Origin: Gadus chalcogrammus
Lineage: Eukaryota > Chordata > Actinopteri > Gadiformes > Gadidae
Assembly: GCF_026213295.1 (NCBI RefSeq)
Contig: NC_079420.1
Span: 20,149,041 to 20,213,040 of the forward strand
DNA: 64,000 bases
Reading direction: 5' to 3'
The notes under the pieces were generated by a model. The model was not told where the DNA came from and did not search any database. It was given only the letters and a program-made list of their open reading frames with translations. This document shows, piece by piece, positions 24,051-44,240 of this stretch. Position 1 is the first letter of the stretch. Each line of letters opens with the position of its first letter. The translations under genes and the position numbers were made by a program.

Positions 24051-24830
24051 ACTCAAGGTTCAGATCTCCAACACGTAGGAACCTTAGACAAACACAGACT
24101 TGGCGGATCGATGCTCCCCTTAGTTTGACTCTGAGGCTGACTATTTGATTAATCTGCCGGGGCAGCGAGGGAAGAGAGACCAGGCATACAACAGCTGATA
24201 GTTTCATGCCATTAGGATTGCTAGAGTAATGAAATTTCATTTAATTTGTCAGGGAGAAAGTGCTAATGTTAAAAAGCTTTTGGGTATTAAAAAAAAAAAA
24301 AAACTCTTGAGAGATGTGAGAGAAAGCCCTAAGTAATTACTCTTTGTATCTTGGGCCATGGTGGTGGGATATTTACATTATTGTCATGGAGGTCCAGGCT
24401 GTAATTAAATTAGTGAGGTGGGTAAGCTCTTTATTCCAAGATTTGTCCACCCTTTTTGTGAAAAAAAAAGAAAAGGGAATATGTGGACAAAGCCACTTTT
24501 CCTTATGATGGAATTGCCACGAAGCAGCAGCCCAGGGCACAGCCTCAGTGAGTCATTGTTTTTTTATAGCATAATAAGTGTGTGTCACCTTTACCCATTT
24601 GAACCACAATGTGTTCAATAGGAAAAACCCTTGGACTGCCAGATTAGCATCAGCATGGCTTTGAACCACTCAAAAGAAGAGGCCCGGGTTAGTGTTTATT
24701 TGGTTTTAGTTAAATTATTTTAAACAGTTTGTTTACCACCAGCCTTTTGATATAATAATCATTCCCGTCAGATTCAGAGTGCTATATACGTAAATGAGAA
24801 TGTCATATGTAGCATCGACAAAAAGGTAAA
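24051..24830. other. Unique sequence, possible regulatory block
   Basis: Repeat-free except for a run of 13 A around 24291. ATTA words are common at 24140-24250. No supported gene. Confidence 0.35.
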
Positions 24831-25560
24831 ATAACCTTTGCTATTGTAACATGCTCCCAGACTGTAAACAAAAGCCAGGCCATCAAAGAGCAGCGAGATG
24901 GAGAGAGGGAGGGACTCTGAGGCTGACACAGAACAATATGGATGACATCGGGAGCCCGGCTTGAACTTAATGCCGTTGCGGTTTACGCTCCAAGGGTAAA
25001 GGCTTCATGATGGTGGTAAAAAAAAGGTCTTAAGAACAAAATAATCATAAATCGGGCGAGCTATGTGTTGCATCTGACATCTCTATCAGGATACATCAGC
25101 ATCCTTTCTCCCACCAGCGCAGCCTCCCCAAGACAGATGCGTTAAAGGGCCGGGAAACGCGTCTGACCGCTGGCTTACTCTAATGAATAACTCCCACTTT
25201 AGGTCCTGCAATGTAAGCAGAAAAATCCACCTCGCAGGCGCTGCAGCGACGCCATGAATCGAAGCCGACAGCCGACATAATATAAAGGCGACAACACTTG
25301 TATGACTTCCATTTTCTTTGCTTTCTATTGATTTTCAGTTAATAACGGCGGGAAATACTAAACGTCTGCGCTGAGTACCTAATAAATCCTGTCTGAGCTT
25401 TTTTTATTGAGGAGAATTTAATAAAAGCAGTGGGCCAGGCATGGGGATTTGTCTCCAGCGAGAGAAGACAAAATGGGGATGTGGGGGGGGGAGCCCGTGG
25501 AAGGGTAAATCCAAAGGCTAAATAGTCATTCATTATGTTTACATGTTCCATGACCACGGC
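24831..25560. promoter_or_regulatory. Candidate conserved non-coding elements
   Basis: Mixed-composition, repeat-poor DNA with scattered CpG (25140-25270) and ATTTAATAAAAG/TTATTGAGG-type words near 25400-25430. Two or more CNEs may lie here. No coding frame. Confidence 0.3.
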
Positions 25561-27353
25561 CGTGGCAATGCATCTGAAGCAGCAGAAGCTCTTTCTTTTA
25601 AACAGTTACTAATTGAAGGTGATTAAAAAGAGAATAATAAAAAAAAAAAAATATTTGATGACCTAGGAGAAGGTAGTTCAGCTAAACTGACATTAAATAA
25701 GGCTACTAATGTGTTCACAGGAACAACATATAGCTCACATTTACTTTTCAATTCCTGGAGGCTTTTAATGATAGAGATAACATTATCATACACGAAATGT
25801 AACTAATGACACGTAAATAAAGAGAATGCAGGTAAAGCATCTACCCCCCAGGGGAAGACCAAGTCAAAGAATGCATTACTTTCAGTTTCCTTGCATGAGG
25901 AGTGAGAGTAAAAATGCCCAGTTAATTTACATCAAACCACAACAATTGTCTCCATATTTCTTGATTAATGAGCATCACCCCCAGGAAATAACTAATCAAG
26001 ATCGGTCCTACGAAAGCTAAAAGTCTATTAGAGCTAATTGGAGACCATTATAAAATTCTGGTTTACAGATATAACCAGTTTTATAGAACAAATACATAAA
26101 TTGTTTTCTAATAAATATACAGTTCGTATAAATCTGTTCTTGCAAATTACAGTCAATGCTAAAATATGTCTTGTCATTTTGAGCATGATGTCCACCTAAC
26201 ATGTATGGTACTGGTTATTCCGTTGTTGTGAACCTTAGAACTCGTATTTATACAGTAACTATAACTCTCTGAAACGTCATCTAAATCTCTGGTGAGTAAC
26301 TGCATCTGTTTCAGGTGTAGAAAAGTCACTTCTGGTAGTAACATACATTTATGACCATGACTGTTGAACTAATGCTGGACTAATAGTTCCTTTTCTACAA
26401 AAAACATTGACAGATTGTTTTTTGTTTTCATGTTATTAATATATACTTATGGCGGGCAGTTTGACAACTACTGTGTTGTTTATTTAAGGTGTTAGCCAAG
26501 TTACAGAGGAGACAAAATCACACCAATTATAGGGAAGAGAACTCTGGCCGAAGTTGTTTTCCAAAACTAATAAGTGTTTTGTTTTTCTTCTGCTTTTGGA
26601 GTAGAAAATAAAGCATTTCCATTGGGATGGAGGTTGGTGAATGTTTGCTGGCCCGTGCTCAGAGAGCCTGCTGAATGTATTTCTATCTGGAGCCACAGCC
26701 TTTCTCTTTCTATGAGAAAAGCCACTTGGGGTCAAGTTGTTAAAGGGCTTCCCTCACAGTGGTTATGTTTTCTCACCATTGAAACCTACAGACAGAGATT
26801 AGCAGACAATTGATTTGAGGAAAGACGGAAACCTAGTATAGAGACATGATAACCTGCACAGGTCACACACCGAAGAATGAACAAAAGAGGGAAAACATTT
26901 AAACTTACTAGTTAAATCACAAAGCATCAAATTGGCGTTGGCGTGTTCATAGCTGATTGATTATCAGTTGTAATCTTTGAAGTTTGAACAATGCCTTGGC
27001 AGAATAACACATTCACACACACAGGACCTGTGTCCTGTAATCTTTAAACTCATACTGTAAAGATATTAATGCCAAAATAACTGCTACACACCCCTACAAC
27101 TGTATGGTGTGAAAAATGCTTGTTTATTGTAACTGTAAGACAATGAGTTGTTTTCACCTTGGTCACATTGAGTCCAAACTTTTTCTTCAGGAGATCAACA
27201 ATAGATCATATGATCTATGCAGAGACGGCAGAGTCAAGTAATTGAGTCATTTTAATAATCTAGGGTATAAACACCAAGTACATCCGTTTACAGGACCTGC
27301 AAACATATGGTAATTAACTTTTACTACATTGATATATTACTGCCCTCCCCTAA
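25561..27353. other. Unique AT-rich non-coding sequence
   Basis: Contains an A-run near 25640. Overlapping short frames on both strands at 26484-26813 have no domains. No arrays until 27354. Confidence 0.45.
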
Positions 27354-28210
<857 letters not shown>

Positions 28211-30380
28211 TTATGTCACAGATGAATAGATATATTATTTAACTTTTTTTATTTTTGAGTGAAATTCTTTGCTTGAACACTTTTAACAAGTGTTTTCAGA
28301 ATACAATGCAGTAGCCAAGCGCTCAGCAGCACTGGAACAACTTGTTGGAACTATGTTTGTCTATCTCCAAAGCAATGTTTCTTTGTCCAATGTCTAGGAG
28401 TTTGGAGAGTTCTCCATTGAAAATCCTGGTTTAGGATTCCCTTCCCATTCTATAGCCTTTCTGCAGTTAGCCATGGGGCGTTCAGACGCAGACCAACCAT
28501 CGTGTCTGCTAACTTCATGAGTTTGAGCACACATGTTTCATGTGGACCATGGAGCAATGGTGTGGGCCTCCCCTGCTCTCCAGAACTCCCCAGATGTTTC
28601 TCATCGGCTGCAATAGCCTTTCTTTATTGATCATTTCATCCCTTGTCTTGTGTCAGCAGATAGATAAACAGATAGAACCTGGGGCACAGACACTGCCGTC
28701 CTCAGGACCATGCAGCTAATGAGAAATCAGAACCGTTGCAGTGAATGGTGAACTCAAAAGCCTTCCAACCATTTCTGCTGTACTGTCTGGATGGAACATG
28801 CGTTACGGGTTTTGCCCTCTTCCTTGCTGTTCAGTAATGGCGCTTCATTACATTAGCTACTTGTAAGCAAAGGAGCAAATTAATATTGGAACTGACTCTG
28901 TAAACCGCAAAACCCCACAACAAAACCGAAAGTTTGAAGAGGTTGAAAACGTATTGTTATAGTATCGAATTGAACACTCTCTTTATCCTATCTTTATCCA
29001 TTATGCATGCATCATACACAGAACACTGGAGAGCAGTTGAAGTGTGATGTGAGTGTCACGTAAAAATAGATAATTTGTGGTTCATTCTTGATTTGACCAA
29101 ATTGGACTAATTCAATTGCTATACTAAGATCATCGTAATTTTGCAAAAAGAAAACACAAACCTCAAGTGTGTTGCTCTGCATAATTTACATCCTTATTAA
29201 ATTAAATCTTAATTAGACTCTGCATGAAATGCATTTGTTTGTTAAATGAAAATGTATGGAATGGACCAATCAGCAGTCAGGCGACACATGATAAAACATT
29301 TATTTGATAGCCTTACAAACACAGATGCGGATACAAACATATAACACTAATCAGCTATAGATACATATTGAGCATCACTAAATAAGACAATTCATGTATT
29401 TTTTTGCATACCTGTCTGACAATAGAGAGCAGAGCGATGTGCAGAGGACTCCAAGACAAGCTCGCTGTCACGAATAATACGAAATGTTGGCCAACAGGCC
29501 TAATGGAGAGGGGGGGTAATCCTGTTCCCGAACGCTGTGCTGAGACTGCTTGTATTTACATATGCAGAGGATCCCGCTGTTCTGAGCGCACCACTGACAA
29601 GACAGAGCAATTAATCATCGCCACATTCACCCGCAGAGTAACTGACGACCCTTGCATCCTGCCACGGCGTGTGCAGGTGTGAATCGAGCCTCACCAGAAA
29701 GTGTATAATTGTGCTCTGTGTCATGTGCATGCTGATGCCCAATGCAAATGATAGATACACACGTAAATATATCGTAACTCAAATGTAATTGATCAGATTT
29801 AATTTTGTTCAAGAATAGGAAGGAAGAAGTTGAAAAACTAAAAATGGGATCTCTATTTGAAGTCAAGAATAAGCCATATATATATATTTATAAAGATATA
29901 TATGATTTAAAAATATTTGTATTGTTCACTACGCTGAGAGCAAACGTTGTCATCTAAATATATGAATGTGGAATCACAGGATGTTTTTTCAAAGATGCAG
30001 GGTGCAATATTATATATTTCCCGTATTAGTTACTATGGGAACGATAATCGTTCTTTCTTATTCAGTAATATGCATTGTCATATAATTAATTTCAAAATAG
30101 AATGTCATTCAACCTCATCTATCATCATAAAGCAATATGGCTTGACTGACCTAGACTACCTCAAATCCTTAAATATGAGCAGTTGATTATGGCCCTTTAG
30201 CTGTGCTCTTACTAACAAGTGAGGTGGGAGCACACATCAAATATCCAACGGATTTGAAAAGGAGTACTATGGACTTTTCAGTCAGAAGGAGGAGGGGAGG
30301 CTGTGTTGCTACATTCAGCGGGCTGAAGGACACATTTATAGCTTGATGGGTCAGAAAATACATGAAAGAAACTCATGGTC
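28211..30380. other. Unique AT-rich non-coding sequence
   Basis: No arrays above a short TATATATATAT near 29876. Frames are short and domainless. Confidence 0.45.
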
Positions 30381-30710
30381 TTTTTTTTTTCTTTTTCCTC
30401 AACTGCCTCCTCCTCAATTTTCATTTTTTTAAGCCTTTAAATTATCCATTGGCGAGTTCAGAGTCGATTTGTTATCAAATCAGGCGTCAAGCGCCTCTGA
30501 TTCATTGTTATTCAGCACTCGGGCTGATTTATATGCAGAATGTAAAACAGATGCCTTACGTGATACATATTTATAGTGAGCCCTGCTCTCACAAGATTTA
30601 TTATAGCTTCTTTCATGGCAGTGTGAATGGGCTTCACCGTGATGACTTGTATTTCCTCTCCACTGCCAATGCCAAACTCATTAAAAGGGGGTGTGACTAT
30701 TAATATACAT
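30381..30710. promoter_or_regulatory. Candidate conserved non-coding element
   Basis: After a T-rich start, sequence of CNE texture runs from about 30435 to 30680. A 113-codon + frame crosses it but starts in a poly-T-derived Phe run and has no domain. No repeats. Confidence 0.4.
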
Positions 30711-32956
<2,246 letters not shown>

Positions 32957-32979
32957 TTATATATATATATATATATATA
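32957..32979. repeat. Short AT microsatellite
   Basis: About 11 TA dinucleotides. Confidence 0.95.
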
Positions 32980-33900
32980 CAAATGAGAGTGACATTTAGA
33001 CTATTGAGGGGAAGAGATGGAAGTGAAAGCCAATGGAACGAGAGTTGAATGTGCAGTCCTTGTGTGGAGAGGCTAAGAGACAGATACGGTAGAACCAAGA
33101 GCACAGAATCCAATGAGCTCTTTAGGGGTCGTAGCCACAACATGTTTGTTTACAATGTGTCGTCAAATCACCCAGTTTTTCAAAAGATACCATTATGGGA
33201 AATATATATAATATGAATATTGTATATTGCCATTTGTTCCTCAACTGCACTATTAATTTGAATAATCACGTAAAAAATGATATTTTCACGGGAAAGACCT
33301 ATATTGGTTCCTCTCATCGAGTACAAAAATACATCAATAACTCTGCAGCAGATGTAGGATATTATATGGTCAGAGTGGCAAGCACAAAAGGGCCAAAAAA
33401 ACAATAGGCGTGAGAGAAGGCAGGCCTCTAATAGTGTGTTTTCAAAACAGCCCAGCTGAGAGCTCTGCCCACAGCCCCTCTCCTCTGCTCTACCCCTCTC
33501 TCTCTCTCTGGCCGCCTCGCGCTATATACCCCCCCGCTGCCCCCCTACCCCGCAAAACCTTTTCTCCCATTTATTTTAAGCTTTCTCCTCCTCCTCCTCT
33601 TATGTCTTATTCTCTCCCACATACCGCCCTCCCCACAAGACTAAACGCCTCAAAACAGAAAAGAAAGGACACCATTTTTGCTAATTAGTTGAGGACTTAA
33701 CAGGCCCAGGATGGGCGGCTTCGGTGTTGCATGCTGTCCACATGCTGTCGCCCGCCCTGTGAAGTTGAGCCTGTGTGGCTCGGAGCAGAATGAAAGGGGC
33801 CGGGCGAGAGCCATAGAAATGCTTCAGTGGAGATCCTGAACGGTTCTTCACCTGGGGTAGAGCTTAACACGGAGCCAACACATTACTTTAAACATCTTAA
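32980..33900. other. Unique sequence with a pyrimidine-rich tract
   Basis: 33470-33630 is C/T-rich, including a short TC run and C-runs. 33680-33880 is GC-richer, unique sequence of possible regulatory type. No gene is supported. Confidence 0.4.
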
Positions 33901-35197
<1,297 letters not shown>

Positions 35198-35199
<2 letters not shown>

Positions 35200-35380
35200 G
35201 TGGCTGATTCCTGAACGAACCCAGAGGTCAGATGGCCCCTTAAGAAAATTCTGCAAGACCCTAAACCATAATAGGTTTGGTTTAGCAAATCGTGTCGACT
35301 TTCTCCTATTGAAATGTGTGCGAAGCATCGCCGTGTTTTGTGTACCATAAAAAAAAAAGACAGGTTGTCGGCTGGTTACT
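35198..35380. promoter_or_regulatory. Unique island between oppositely oriented CA and GT arrays
   Basis: Mixed-composition unique DNA whose texture suggests constraint (for example AACCCAGAGGTCAGATGG near 35218). It is flanked by (AC)n on the left and (GT)n on the right, so in a single transcript it would sit in the loop of a long hairpin. No coding frame. Confidence 0.3.
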
Positions 35381-35386
35381 GTGTGT

Positions 35387-35472
<86 letters not shown>
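35381..35472. repeat. GT microsatellite
   Basis: Mostly perfect GT, with two GC interruptions near the left end. Confidence 0.98.
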
Positions 35473-35478
<6 letters not shown>

Positions 35479-36090
35479 CAGTTGAACATGGTCTATATTT
35501 TTTATGCAGCAGTTACAGTACCTCTTGCTGAACACAAGATGGTAAAATCCCCATGAAAGTGTCACTTGAATTTGTCCCTGTGTTTTTCATCATTGCTTGC
35601 CATCTGTACTGAGCAGTGCTACCAGCTAGTGCACAAATGGTTTGGTGATGCCGTTGCTGCCGACATTGTAGGTCATGGAAAAACACGATTGTGTGTCAAA
35701 ATGTGGAAGTTGACATGTGATGCGATAGTTAGATTTGGCGCACACAGGGAACTGAATTAAGACATATACTATTGCACTTATGCCGTTTATTATTATTGAA
35801 CAAAAAGCAACTAGGGCAGTTTGTTATTGGACGTGGATGTTAATTCGTGTGTAGACATTTGTTAATTGCTAAACCCACTATTCTGTTGTTCTGTATTTCT
35901 GCCATGCAACATTAAGAAGGGAGTGAAAGGATCTCCATTTATTCAAATGGACTTACTGTCTGAATTACTGGTGCCCAGAGTCCCCCAGTGTATCGGTTCA
36001 ATTGGAGGTCCTTAATGCACACAGAGTGAACACTATCATAACAGCCCAAGCTGCGAAGCTATGTGGACAACTTGTCCGGGAGTCAGCCTG
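35473..36090. other. Unique non-coding sequence
   Basis: Nothing recognised. A 64-codon frame (35566-35760) has no domain. Confidence 0.4.
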
Positions 36091-36540
36091 GATTAAGATG
36101 GGAAGTCCTGGGAACGCCGAGCGACCTCGGGGCAGCGCGAGGCGGCACTCGGTCAGAGAGCTCAAGCGAAGCTCCCTCGTAAAAAAAAAAAAGAAAAAAG
36201 GAAGGACAAAGCAAATGTTTGCTTATTCATGTCATCATGCAACAGATCTATTTTTCCTCTTGTGCTTGGAAAAAAAAGAAGAAGAAGAAAACAGCCATCT
36301 AAAAATGGGGAGCCACAAGTTCATTGATGGAAATGAGAGCAAACTAGCAGTATAACTACTCCCCCTGGTGTACTCTTCATTCCACTGCCTGTCCCAGATG
36401 GCCCTGTCTCACACAGACACTCTTAAGAGGGAAGGGATACTCCAGCTTAGAGCGCGGCCGGACGCTGTGTGATCGAGGTTAAAAGCGTGTACTCTGCGCG
36501 CCTCCGATAACCGCGAGGTCGACGCTGAACCCTGCTTTGT
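36091..36540. promoter_or_regulatory. CpG-dense sequence in two bursts
   Basis: Ten CpG dinucleotides lie between 36115 and 36180, and thirteen between 36453 and 36524, far denser than the surrounding DNA. A-rich runs separate the bursts. An orphan CpG island or an unmethylated regulatory element are the natural readings. No first exon is recognised. Confidence 0.4.
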
Positions 36541-37620
36541 TTATTTCAAAGCATCTTAAAGCAGTACATGTTTATGTGAACACGACCGATGTGTGTCTCT
36601 TAAGTGGTTTGGGCTGAACTTCTCCAGTGTGACAACTCCCCTATATTGTACAAAACGTATTTATGAGAGTACTTATGCATGTGAGATTACACATGCACCC
36701 TGGAACATGCGCACACAGACCCACTACTTCACGAACCTGTGCGACAGACAGAATTTATTCCTCATAACTAAGTAAGGTCATAAATTACCCCGAGTTAATA
36801 CTCCAGCAGACCCCTTTTGCGAGCGCCTCCGACTCCTAAATCACCGGTGTGTTGAGGGAGTGACACGAGAGGCCGGGCAGGCTAAGAGACATAGTGCTGT
36901 CAGGCCTGACTGGGAGTGTGTAGGCCTTCCCCTCTCTCTAAAAGTATGTTGCCATGCAAAGGGGGGTTTAGAAGTCTGTGAAGCACAAGGTCTTGACCTG
37001 CGACCCTCATAGCCGCGGCGGTAACTTGACCCAATACCAGGTGTGTGCCTTGGGGGGGTCAAAGAGGCTGAGCAAGCGTTCGACACAAAAGACAGCTCCT
37101 CCATAAACCAAACGCAGCTTTAATTAACCATTTTAAAACCTGCTAGGTTTGGACACCCTTTAAAAACGATAAAAACATGCGCAAAAAAAAAAACGGTTTG
37201 CGGTGGTTTCGCTAAACAGGCGTGCTATTTTTTAAGTGTAGAAGCGTACATAGATGTCAGCTGATGAAATGTGTCTCCTCATCGGGAGAATGTTAATGGA
37301 GCACACGCTGCACTCCTCCTCCTCCTACGGCTTTGCTTTTACTTTCACAATAATTTACTGCGCTTCCAAAGCCCCCCGTCATACGCCGCCCGCAGACCCA
37401 TAACTGTCACGCCAGTCGATCATTTACCCAGCGATCTCCCAGTGTTAGGTGTTAATGGGTGGAAGCCGCGGAAAACACAGGAAAATAACTAACACCTCCA
37501 GAGCCAACACATCATCTCTGTAGGAAGGCGAAAGCTGTATTATTTCATAACACTTTAAAGGCTGTTGCGGTTAATCAAGTCAGCCTGCCACCCCACGACG
37601 GGCCGTATCTCACGGGGGCG
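36541..37620. promoter_or_regulatory. Candidate conserved non-coding elements, CpG-containing
   Basis: Unique repeat-poor DNA. CNE-like stretches lie at about 36780-37130 (GCTTTAATTAACC near 37120) and 37260-37500 (ACAATAATTTACTGCG near 37347). No coding frame is supported. Confidence 0.35.
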
Positions 37621-38010
37621 TCAAAGTGGAAGGGTTTAAAAATGCTGGGATATGACAAGGGAGGGAGGAGGTATCCCTCCTGCACTTACATTAGCTGTAC
37701 AGAGCGGAGAGGGCGGGGGTTGGTGGTAGTGGGGGACGACTAGGTGGTGTTTTGTTGTTGCAACACACACGACGCAATATGAGCGCACTTGTAATTTGTG
37801 GCCGATCGAAAAGATTAAATAACTTTATCAATATCTAATCGACACCTTCGGGTGGCTGGGGACCAATTCATTGGGAGGTACATGCGGCGGCACGACACAC
37901 ACAAATAGTAGACACATGTGTGTGCATGCGGCAGACGCATGCGCACACACACACCAGTGCACACACAGGCGACAACACCTCGAACCAGTCTTATCCTCTT
38001 TCAAAATAAA
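37621..38010. other. Unique sequence with G-rich and CA-rich words
   Basis: A G-rich patch near 37700-37740 and short CA words near 37890-37975. No gene. Confidence 0.4.
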
Positions 38011-38560
38011 AGATCAGGGGTGCTCTGTTAATTGTTGTGATATTTAGTATGTCTGGTACCCAGACGACCGGCCTTGCGTCTGAAGACCTACAGCCCTAAA
38101 CCAGGCTGAACTTCAGCCGTGCACAGAGACCGGGCTCAGGCACGCAACCGGCCTCCGGATTATTAATTGTTCCAGCGTGCGCCGAGGCCCATTGTGTTTA
38201 TAAAGGGGCTTCTCGCCCGGTACACAAGAAAGTCTTTTCGGATGGTCTTCTACATAATGAGGGAAGGAAAGGAGAGTTAATACAAGAAGCCATTGTCCCC
38301 ACGCCGGCCACACCCTGAGGAGCTGCAGATGTTGTGGAAGTGTGTTATCTGCAACGCGTGTTACGCACGCACATCTTAGCCCTCCTGCCGAGTGCGAAAG
38401 TATTTATGGGAGAGCCACGAGTGAGGTATGAATGACACCATGTCAACATTAATACATCCAGAGTTATAGCCCGGCCATAGGGTCAATTTCAACGGCGTAT
38501 ATAGACGTTTAGTGTGATCTGTACGTTAACGACTACTGAAGTCATCAGAGGCATTAGGGA
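38011..38560. promoter_or_regulatory. Candidate conserved non-coding element
   Basis: Repeat-free, CpG-containing sequence with GGATTATTAATTG at 38157-38169 followed by a TTTATAAAGGGGC word. No convincing exon. Confidence 0.35.
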
Positions 38561-38796
38561 TGCTGTATCACTACCCTGTACGTTATTATGTTCTTGGCTG
38601 GCTTTTGTCCTCGCTCCGACGCCTCTCCCACTGGCTCCATCTCCAGCCATCTCCTTTCAATCACACTGCTGGCCCTTTGGAGGGCTTTCCTAGTGCGTTT
38701 GAATTCCAGCGTGGCGCTTGCCAAGTGACCCATGACCACGGGCGGACAAGGTTACCACTCCTAGCTTTTACAGCCCTCTTCTGTCTCCATGCTGCG

Positions 38797-38798
<2 letters not shown>
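38561..38798. other. Unique sequence before the TC array
   Basis: Frames on both strands here run on into the TC repeat and are not gene-like. Confidence 0.4.
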
Positions 38799-38838
<40 letters not shown>

Positions 38839-38855
38839 TTTCTCTCTCTATTTTC

Positions 38856-38906
<51 letters not shown>

Positions 38907-39055
38907 TCTCTCTCTCTCTTCTCTCTCTATTTTCTCTCTCACTTTTGTCTCTCTTCTTCTCTTGCTCTCTCCTTTTCCCTCTCATTTCTCTCTCTGATTC
39001 TCTTCTATGTCTCTCTCCCTCTCTCTCTCCCCCTCTCTCTCTCCCCTATGTGTCT
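38799..39055. repeat. Imperfect TC microsatellite with TATTTTC interruptions
   Basis: TC repeats are broken several times by CTATTTTC and CTTCTC variants, giving about 255 bp of near-pure pyrimidine. Confidence 0.97.
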
Positions 39056-39534
39056 CCCTGAGTGAAATAGTAAGCCCTGGTAATGAAAAACACAGGGTGC
39101 CGGGCCTGCTCGGAACAGACCTGCTTCTCGGATGCCCTACAGGCTTAAGCTGACAAAAACATCAAGACAATGATGGTGAAAAAAAAGAAGGAAAAACAGG
39201 TGGAGAAAACCCCAGCGGATGTTAAGGAGAGAGGGGAGCGAAAGGTGACGGAGCACTGCAATACCCCTTCTCAATGAACGCCCAGCTTAGCCCCTATAAC
39301 TTCTCGGCGGAAGCTGGCCAGAGTTGCAGTGGGGAGATTCCCCTTTAGCGCGTAGCTTCTCCTTCCGAATCGGAGGAACACAAAACGCTCTTATGGCAGC
39401 AAATAACATTCCAATCGTAATAATAGCTTTATTCTCTTCCTCTCTTTGTCCACAACACCGAGACATCAAACAATGACAGGGCTGAGAGAGACCCACGCAA
39501 TGTATGTGCAAAGCAAAGGGGAGAATAATGACTG
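39056..39534. other. Unique non-coding sequence
   Basis: Mixed composition with A-runs near 39180. No gene supported. Confidence 0.4.
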
Positions 39535-39650
39535 TGTGTGTAAGCGTGTGTGTGTGTGTGTGTGTATCCGTGTCTGTGTGTTTAGGCATGTGCGCCTGTG
39601 TGTCTGTGTCTGTTTGTGTGTGTGTGTGTGTGTGTGTTTGGGCATGTGCG

Positions 39651-39681
<31 letters not shown>

Positions 39682-39682
39682 T
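39535..39682. repeat. Interrupted GT microsatellite with a duplicated insert
   Basis: GT repeats are broken by GCATGTGCGCCTGTGTGT, which occurs at 39586 and again at 39642, so a 56-bp segment was duplicated inside the array. Confidence 0.95.
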
Positions 39683-39755
39683 GGGGGGGAGGGATGAGCC
39701 CCTTAGACCCACCGGGTGCACACCCTGTCAGAGAGATCATAACAAACTGTCATCC

Positions 39756-39803
39756 GTCCAGCCGGGGGCTAGGGCTCCGCGGCGCTGCTGGACACCGCGG
39801 AGC
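39756..39803 (+). other. GC-rich interleaved stems (possible pseudoknot)
   Basis: GTCCAGC (39756-39762) complements GCTGGAC (39787-39793). GCTCCGCGG (39774-39782) complements CCGCGGAGC (39795-39803). The stems interleave, the geometry of an H-type pseudoknot if transcribed. No RNA family is recognised. Confidence 0.3.
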
Positions 39804-39824
39804 GAACACTAACTGAGCCTCGCT

Positions 39825-40000
39825 TTAGAGGGCCTGTGTGCTGGGGAGAGATATGAGCCTAAATACGAGGAATGCGACTTGATCATTTTTCATCATGTCA
39901 CCAAAAACTGGAATTACATCCTGGTGTACTGCAACAGGGTCCTGAATCACTAGTGCAGACATGGTGGGGCGGACGGAAAGGAAATAAATAGATTGTAGCT
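39825..40000. promoter_or_regulatory. Candidate conserved non-coding element
   Basis: Unique sequence with CNE texture (TTTTTCATCATGTCACC near 39887). A 60-codon minus frame crosses it without a domain. Confidence 0.3.
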
Positions 40001-43386
<3,386 letters not shown>

Positions 43387-43433
43387 GAGTAGACCATGAA
43401 TCAATCTTGTGTGTTTGTATTCATGGTCTACTC
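43387..43433. repeat. Perfect 15-bp inverted repeat
   Basis: GAGTAGACCATGAAT (43387-43401) is matched by its exact reverse complement at 43419-43433, with a 17-nt loop. Confidence 0.95.
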
Positions 43434-44240
43434 TACACAATCCTTATCTCTTCTGTTGATTATTACTGGCAGGTTATCACATAACAAAGATTCCTCATAT
43501 GGTAGGAATTCAATATGCATCCAATTTTACAGAGAGCAGGGTTTTCGTATTCTTAAGAATGACCATCACCGTCAAACGTTGAAGGGGTCCATTCCCTGTA
43601 CCTAAAGAGAAACCAGCAAAACATTTGTATCTTTTGTACTACAACGACGTAAACACATACACCTCTGTTCAACCCCTGTCCCTCCACTATCTCAGTCCCC
43701 TGTTGCTACATGTTAAAAATCAATAGCAATTCAGCATCATACTGTGTCTGGGCCACAGATGTACAGGCCAGTGTTTGCTAGTTCATTTGAGGACTCAATG
43801 CCACAGAGATTTATCCTGCAGACAAGTGGATGTGAAGACTCCATACTACTGTATATATGTAATCTAGGGGAAGAAAGAATACACCCCATTATGAAAAAAT
43901 ATTGATCTCTCGCCTCCTTGGACGTTTATATTTTATTTTTATTTGTTGTCATTGCACCATCCATCAGAGAACAGCAATGTAGTATTATCGTCATTATTAA
44001 TAGTAGTTTATATATAGACAGTATATTCATACAAATATATTAAGCTATAGAAATATAATTTGACAAGGTAAAAATGTCTATCTATATAAACCTGTCTGTC
44101 TGTCAGCTTAAAAAAAAAAAAAAGAAACACTCAATTGCAGACCTGCTCCATCTGTGTGGGTGTTCAAGGATGTCTAAACACTTTCACAACGTGACAATTG
44201 ACACTCATCCATATTCCAATCCCCAACAACAGGGCAGAGG
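43434..44240. other. Unique AT-rich sequence
   Basis: An A-run lies near 44110-44122. No gene, RNA or mobile element recognised. Confidence 0.45.
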
